DNA of 64,000 nucleotides from Rhodococcus koreensis (lineage in GTDB: Bacteria; Actinomycetota; Actinomycetes; Mycobacteriales; Mycobacteriaceae). The notes below the pieces were generated by a model. The model was given only the letters and a program-made list of their open reading frames with translations. It ran no database searches and had not been told where the DNA came from. Positions within the stretch are counted from its first letter, which is position 1. Each line of letters begins with the position of its first letter. Shown here piece after piece: positions 60,782 through 64,000 of this stretch. A program made the position numbers and the translations under genes. The stretch spans positions 4,092,001 to 4,156,000 of the forward strand of contig NZ_FNSV01000005.1 in NCBI RefSeq assembly GCF_900105905.1, given 5' to 3'.

Positions 60782-61443
60782 GTGACCGGCGCCGCGCTCG
60801 CCTGCGTCAGGAGCTGCAGGAACACGTCCTTCGGCTGCGCACCGGATACCGCGACCCGGCGGTTGGCGACGAAGAACGGCACCGCCGACACCTGCAACGC
60901 ACGAGCGGTGTCGAGATCGGCCCGGACCGCGTCCGCACCGGCATCGGAATCGAGTTCGGCGCGCACCGTGTCGGCGTCGAGCCCGGCCCGCGCCGCGATG
61001 TCGACGAGCACCTCGCGGTCGTCGATCACGGCGCCCTCACCGAAGTGGGCGCGGAACAGTCCCTCCACCACGGCATCTCGCCTGTCGCCCGCGAGGTGGA
61101 TCAGCCGGTGCGCGTCGAAGGTGTTGGCGGCGACGACCGTGTCGAAGTCCAGTCGCAGACCCTCGTCGGCCGCCGTCTGCGCGACGTGCCCGAACATCTG
61201 ACGGACCTGCTCCGCCGACAGCCCCTTGCTCTCCACCAGGGCGTCGAGTTCGGTGCGCCGCTCCCCGACCGGCGTGTCCGGGGACAGCTGGTACGACCGC
61301 CACGTCACGTTGACCCGGTCGCGCCCCTCGAACTCGTCGAGGGCCGACAGGAAACGGCGCTTGCCGATGTAGCACCAGGGGCAGGCCACGTCGGACCAGA
61401 TCTCGATCTCGATGTCGCCGTCGTGCTTCTGCTGTGTCGTCAC
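60778..61443 (-). CDS. DsbA-family (FrnE-like) thiol oxidoreductase
   Basis: 221 residues with a thioredoxin-fold start IEIWSDVACPWCYIGKRRF, whose CPWC is the redox motif, an inserted helical domain and a cis-Pro loop VSAVPFFVANRR. It resembles FrnE/2-hydroxychromene-2-carboxylate isomerase-like cytoplasmic proteins. No signal peptide is seen. A GTG start at 61443 gives MTTQQKHDGDI. Role unknown, possibly disulfide chemistry. Confidence 0.85.
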   Translation of the reverse strand: MTTQQKHDGDIEIEIWSDVACPWCYIGKRRFLSALDEFEGRDRVNVTWRSYQLSPDTPVGERRTELDALVESKGLSAEQVRQMFGHVAQTAADEGLRLDFDTVVAANTFDAHRLIHLAGDRRDAVVEGLFRAHFGEGAVIDDREVLVDIAARAGLDADTVRAELDSDAGADAVRADLDTARALQVSAVPFFVANRRVAVSGAQPKDVFLQLLTQASAAPVT

Positions 61444-61679
61444 AGTTCAGTGGAACAGATCGGTGCCGGATTCTGTTCCGGCTCGTTCCGCTCAGAGGAT
61501 GTCTTGGCTCGCCGTGGTGTATTTACGCCCGCCGAATTCGACCGAACGGTACGGTGAGGGTGTCGACACGGCGAGAGTAACGTCGTATCGATCGTGCCGC
61601 TGAACGAGGGGCGCTCGTCGCGATGCCCGGACAATCGACGGCCGATGGTTGCGGAACCCGAACTCCTCCAGGAGTAGCC

Positions 61680-61874
61680 ATGGTTTACGTCTCTTCACCG
61701 AGCAAGTCCGTCGAATCAGTCGGAATCGTGCTGATCGCCGTCGGAGTCGTCCTGCTCTCACTTCTCACCCTCTACCTGGTCGGCTTCGACCAGGGTGCGA
61801 TCTCCCGAAGTGGCATGTACCTGCACGAATTGATGCACGACGGACGCCATCTCCTGGGAGTCCCCTGTCACTAG
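61680..61874 (+). CDS. CbtB-like cobalt transporter subunit heading the nitrile hydratase operon
   Basis: 64 residues, with the second half almost identical to the CbtB encoded at 58212 (GFDQGAISRSGMY then HELMHDGRHLLG). The ATG at 61680 follows AGGAG. The 236 bases upstream contain no B12-box, unlike the first copy, so this one escapes cobalamin control. It is followed after 22 bases by a cobalt nitrile hydratase-type operon, so it most likely supplies cobalt for that enzyme, with no cbtA beside it. Confidence 0.85.
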   Translation: MVYVSSPSKSVESVGIVLIAVGVVLLSLLTLYLVGFDQGAISRSGMYLHELMHDGRHLLGVPCH

Positions 61875-61896
61875 TTCCACCCCTACGGAGCGCGCG

Positions 61897-62340
61897 ATGA
61901 ACTCTCCAGCAGAATTCGAAGCACAGGCGAACAGAGTGGCGGGGTACGGCCCCCTCCATCACGAAGAGATGGATTCGCCGTACTACCTCCCCAATTCCGC
62001 GTTCGACGCGCTGCGGCACGTGCTGCACGACGTCGGCGGCCAGCCCGCCCTTCCCGTCGCGTACGAGGAGAAGGTCGAAGAGGACTGGGAGATGAGCACG
62101 TACGTCACGTGCGAATGCCTCGGCTGGCGGGGCGTGTGGAACTCGGAGGAACGCCGTCGCGCCGAGAACGACCTGGGTGCCACGCTCTACTTCGGATTGC
62201 CGTACTACGCGCGGTGGATCACGGTGGCTGCCAAGACACTCATCAACAAGGGCCTGATCACGCCGGACGAACTCTCCGCCAAGATCGACGAAGTGCGGGC
62301 CCGGACCGCCGGCGGACCTACGGCGGGAGGCCGGTCATGA
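61897..62340 (+). CDS. Nitrile hydratase/thiocyanate hydrolase-type beta subunit, N-terminal half
   Basis: 147 residues resembling the first domain of the nitrile hydratase beta subunit: an RVAGYGPLHHEE start, then CLGWRGVWNSEERRR, YYARWITVAAKTLINKGLITPDEL. In thiocyanate hydrolase and toyocamycin nitrile hydratase the beta chain is split in just this way. It overlaps the next gene by four bases (ATGA). It also resembles the activator-like protein encoded at 63319-63654. Confidence 0.82.
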   Translation: MNSPAEFEAQANRVAGYGPLHHEEMDSPYYLPNSAFDALRHVLHDVGGQPALPVAYEEKVEEDWEMSTYVTCECLGWRGVWNSEERRRAENDLGATLYFGLPYYARWITVAAKTLINKGLITPDELSAKIDEVRARTAGGPTAGGRS

Positions 62341-62636
62341 CGAAGTTCGAGATCGGCGACCGCGTCACCGTCAAGGATGCGACGTCGATGTTCCACACCC
62401 GCACGCAGGCATTCATCCGCGGGCACACCGGCGTCGTCGTCGAACACCGCCCGGCGTGGGTGATCCCCGAGGACGAGGCGTGGGGACGCGTCGACGACGG
62501 CCGGACCGAGCCGTTCTACGTCGTCCGCTTCCAGCAGACCGACCTCTGGCCCCGCTACACCGGATACGAGATCGACACCTTGGAAACCGAGTGCTCCGAG
62601 CGCTGGCTCGAGCCGGCAGGAGAGGCCGACACATGA
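62337..62636 (+). CDS. Nitrile hydratase/thiocyanate hydrolase-type beta subunit, C-terminal half
   Basis: 99 residues with the SH3-like barrel of the beta subunit: FEIGDRVTVKDATSMFHTRT, YIRGHTG-type turn (FIRGHTGVVVEHRPAWVIPE) and FYVVRFQQTDLW. It completes the beta chain encoded upstream and would assemble with the alpha subunit. ATGA overlaps join it to both neighbours. Confidence 0.85.
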   Translation: MTKFEIGDRVTVKDATSMFHTRTQAFIRGHTGVVVEHRPAWVIPEDEAWGRVDDGRTEPFYVVRFQQTDLWPRYTGYEIDTLETECSERWLEPAGEADT

Positions 62637-63322
62637 CGCATTCGCACGACGATCACGCCCCGATCCAGGCCTCGGAGGAGGTCAGCGAATTCGAGATCCT
62701 GGAAACCGCCATCCGGGAACTGTCCATCGAACACGGACTGTTCTCCCGCGAGGATCACCGGCGCTTCTCGGAATGGGCCGAATCGGTAGGGCCGTCGGGT
62801 GGTTCGAAGTTGGTCGCGAAGGCGTGGGTGGATCCGGAATTCAAGAAGCGCCTACTGGCCGACGGCACCGAGACCTGCAAGGAAGTGGGGATCGACTGGC
62901 GCGACCCCACCGGGTCGGGCACACCGAGCGACTACACGTACTTCTACGTACTGGAGAACACCCCGAAAGTGCACAACGTCATCGTCTGCACGTTGTGTTC
63001 GTGCTATCCGCGGCCCGTCCTCGGCATGTCCCCGGACTGGTACCGCACACCCAACTACCGCCGCCGGCTGGTGCGCTGGCCCCGCGAGGTGATCGCGGAG
63101 TTCGGCCTGCACTTCCCGTCGGACGTCGAAGTGCGCGTGCATGATTCGAATCAGAAATCGCGATTTATGGTGATGCCGATGCGCCCCGAAGGCACCGAGG
63201 GGTGGAGTGAGGAACAGCTGGCGTCGATCGTCACCCGCGACACCATGATCGGCGTCGCCGTCCCGCAGGTCGACTGGACGGCGACCACACCACCCTCGGA
63301 CAACGGAGGAGCCGCGCGATGA
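62633..63322 (+). CDS. Cobalt-type nitrile hydratase/thiocyanate hydrolase alpha subunit
   Basis: 229 residues. The metal site VCTLCSCYPRPVLG is of cobalt type (Thr after the first Cys and Tyr after the last), with the second and third Cys expected to be oxidised. RPEGTEGWSEEQLASIVTRD near the C-terminus is standard for the alpha family. The enzyme hydrates nitriles to amides, or hydrolyses thiocyanate if it belongs to the three-subunit SCNase branch; the split beta chain favours the latter or a toyocamycin-type enzyme. Overlaps both neighbours by four bases. Confidence 0.9.
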   Translation: MTHSHDDHAPIQASEEVSEFEILETAIRELSIEHGLFSREDHRRFSEWAESVGPSGGSKLVAKAWVDPEFKKRLLADGTETCKEVGIDWRDPTGSGTPSDYTYFYVLENTPKVHNVIVCTLCSCYPRPVLGMSPDWYRTPNYRRRLVRWPREVIAEFGLHFPSDVEVRVHDSNQKSRFMVMPMRPEGTEGWSEEQLASIVTRDTMIGVAVPQVDWTATTPPSDNGGAAR

Positions 63323-63654
63323 TGGCAGACAGGGGCTACGACGTCATCCTGAACACGTTGACACCGGCGACAACTCGCGACGACGTGACGCTCCCGGACC
63401 TCGACCGCAAGCCCGACCCGTGGGAATCGAGCATGCAGGCCACCGCGGAATGCCTGTCCTGGCGTGGCGCCTGGGACAATCTCGACAGGCGCCACACCGA
63501 GGACCAGCTGGGCGAAACCATCTACCGCGACTTCCCCGTCCGCTCCCGGTCCGTCGTCGCCACCGCGCACGCGCTGATGGACAAGGGCGTCATCAGCCCG
63601 GACGAACTCCAGGCGAAGATGGAGGAAGTGCGCGCACGGGTCAACCGTCGGTAG
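63319..63654 (+). CDS. Nitrile hydratase activator/metallochaperone-like protein
   Basis: 111 residues related to the beta N-terminal domain: AECLSWRGAWDNLDRRHTED and ALMDKGVISPDELQAKMEEV mirror the protein at 61897-62340. Cobalt nitrile hydratases are usually matured by a small beta-like activator encoded just downstream of the structural genes, and this gene holds that place. Two adjacent ATG codons (63319, 63322) are possible starts behind GGAGG. Confidence 0.75.
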   Translation: MMADRGYDVILNTLTPATTRDDVTLPDLDRKPDPWESSMQATAECLSWRGAWDNLDRRHTEDQLGETIYRDFPVRSRSVVATAHALMDKGVISPDELQAKMEEVRARVNRR

Positions 63655-63661
63655 CCGGCAC

Positions 63662-64000
63662 TCAGGATTCGAGTGCCGCGTCCAACGTGATCTCGACGCC
63701 GGTGAGTGCCTTGCTCACCGGGCACGACTCCTTCGCGGCCTGAGCGGCCTTGGCGAAGCCGTCTGCGTCGAGCCCGTCCACCTCACCGCGGACCGTCAAC
63801 TTGATGCCGGTGAGCTTGAAACCCGGGTTGTCCGGCCCGAGTGAGACATCGGCCTTCACCTCGAGGCTCTGCGGGGTTCCGCCTGCCTCCGCGATGAGTG
63901 CGGACAGCTGCATCGCGTAGCAGGACGAATGCGCCGCCGCGATCAGCTCCTCCGGGCTGGTGGTTCCACCCGCCTCCTCCGCCGCGCGCTTCGGGAACGA
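63662..64000 (-). CDS. OsmC-family peroxide-reducing protein, 5' end cut by window edge
   Basis: 113 codons are visible; the N-terminus lies beyond base 64000. The peroxidatic Cys is in SPEELIAAAHSSCYAMQLSA and the second Cys in AKESCPVSKAL, the two-Cys signature of OsmC/Ohr proteins, which reduce organic hydroperoxides. It converges on the nitrile hydratase operon, seven bases from its last gene. Confidence 0.88.
   Translation of the reverse strand, partial: SFPKRAAEEAGGTTSPEELIAAAHSSCYAMQLSALIAEAGGTPQSLEVKADVSLGPDNPGFKLTGIKLTVRGEVDGLDADGFAKAAQAAKESCPVSKALTGVEITLDAALES

Noticed and set aside
61444..61679. A second cobalamin riboswitch upstream of the second cbtB
   Set aside because: No CCACTGTAA-type B12 box or GCCAGATAC arm is present; only the first copy has these.

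Overview
The window reads as chromosomal DNA of a high-GC mycolic-acid actinomycete, most likely a Rhodococcus of the jostii/opacus type. The reasons are the uniformly GC-rich codon use, a WXG100/ESX-type protein, and a core block whose order (rlmB, cysS, ispF, ispD, carD facing lpqE, radA, disA, canB, mutY, then an alpha/beta hydrolase and mhuD) matches the Mycobacterium tuberculosis Rv3579c-Rv3592 neighbourhood as I remember it. Several accessory blocks, including a split cobalt nitrile hydratase, are of a kind common in rhodococci. No tRNA, rRNA or CRISPR array was recognised.

Layout. 1-2.7 kb: the end of an ESX-associated protein gene and the 5-oxoprolinase genes pxpA and pxpB (pxpC lies alone at 26.4 kb). 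2.7-9.5 kb: a tightly overlapped minus-strand catabolic operon (polysaccharide-deacetylase-type hydrolase, a C45 Ntn-hydrolase fused to a VOC domain, SDR, Rieske oxygenase, PDR-type reductase) downstream of an APC permease. 9.5-15 kb: class III aminotransferase, aminobutyraldehyde-type dehydrogenase, Lrp/AsnC regulator and second APC permease; a repeated GCGCATTGCGC-like palindrome in the promoters suggests one local Lrp regulon. 15-23.1 kb: short-type NAD-glutamate dehydrogenase, an aminotransferase/CoA-acylating semialdehyde dehydrogenase pair, and a divergent PucR-type regulator. 23.1-24.4 kb: an IS630-family element inserted into one copy of a palindromic repeat present three times in the window. 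24.5-27.3 kb: ald, a ZIP transporter, pxpC.

27.3-42.7 kb: the conserved core, interrupted by a thioesterase gene and by a GntR/aspA/ansP/ansA aspartate-asparagine unit. The core supplies isoprenoid precursors (IspD, IspF), Cys-tRNA, rRNA methylation, the RNA-polymerase-binding CarD, recombination (RadA), c-di-AMP synthesis (DisA), carbonic anhydrase and adenine glycosylase.

42.6-55.0 kb: a compact gene cluster, visibly less GC-rich than its surroundings and sitting between mutY and the hydrolase/mhuD pair. It encodes two O-methyltransferases, a tryptophan-2,3-dioxygenase-superfamily protein, a cupin fused to a heme-oxygenase-like diiron oxidase, a single-chain ABC exporter, a GNAT-like acyltransferase, a class IV PLP enzyme and two ATP-grasp ligases, with no NRPS or PKS. 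I read it as an undescribed amino-acid-derived or ligase-built natural product pathway. A PIN-type nuclease with its HTH partner adjoins it (55.2-56.8 kb).

57.7-64 kb: mhuD; a cobalamin riboswitch controlling cbtBA; a DUF5996-type gene, a small membrane protein and a DsbA-like oxidoreductase; then a second cbtB heading a four-gene operon for a split-beta cobalt nitrile hydratase/thiocyanate hydrolase-type enzyme and its probable activator; finally the end of an OsmC-family gene.
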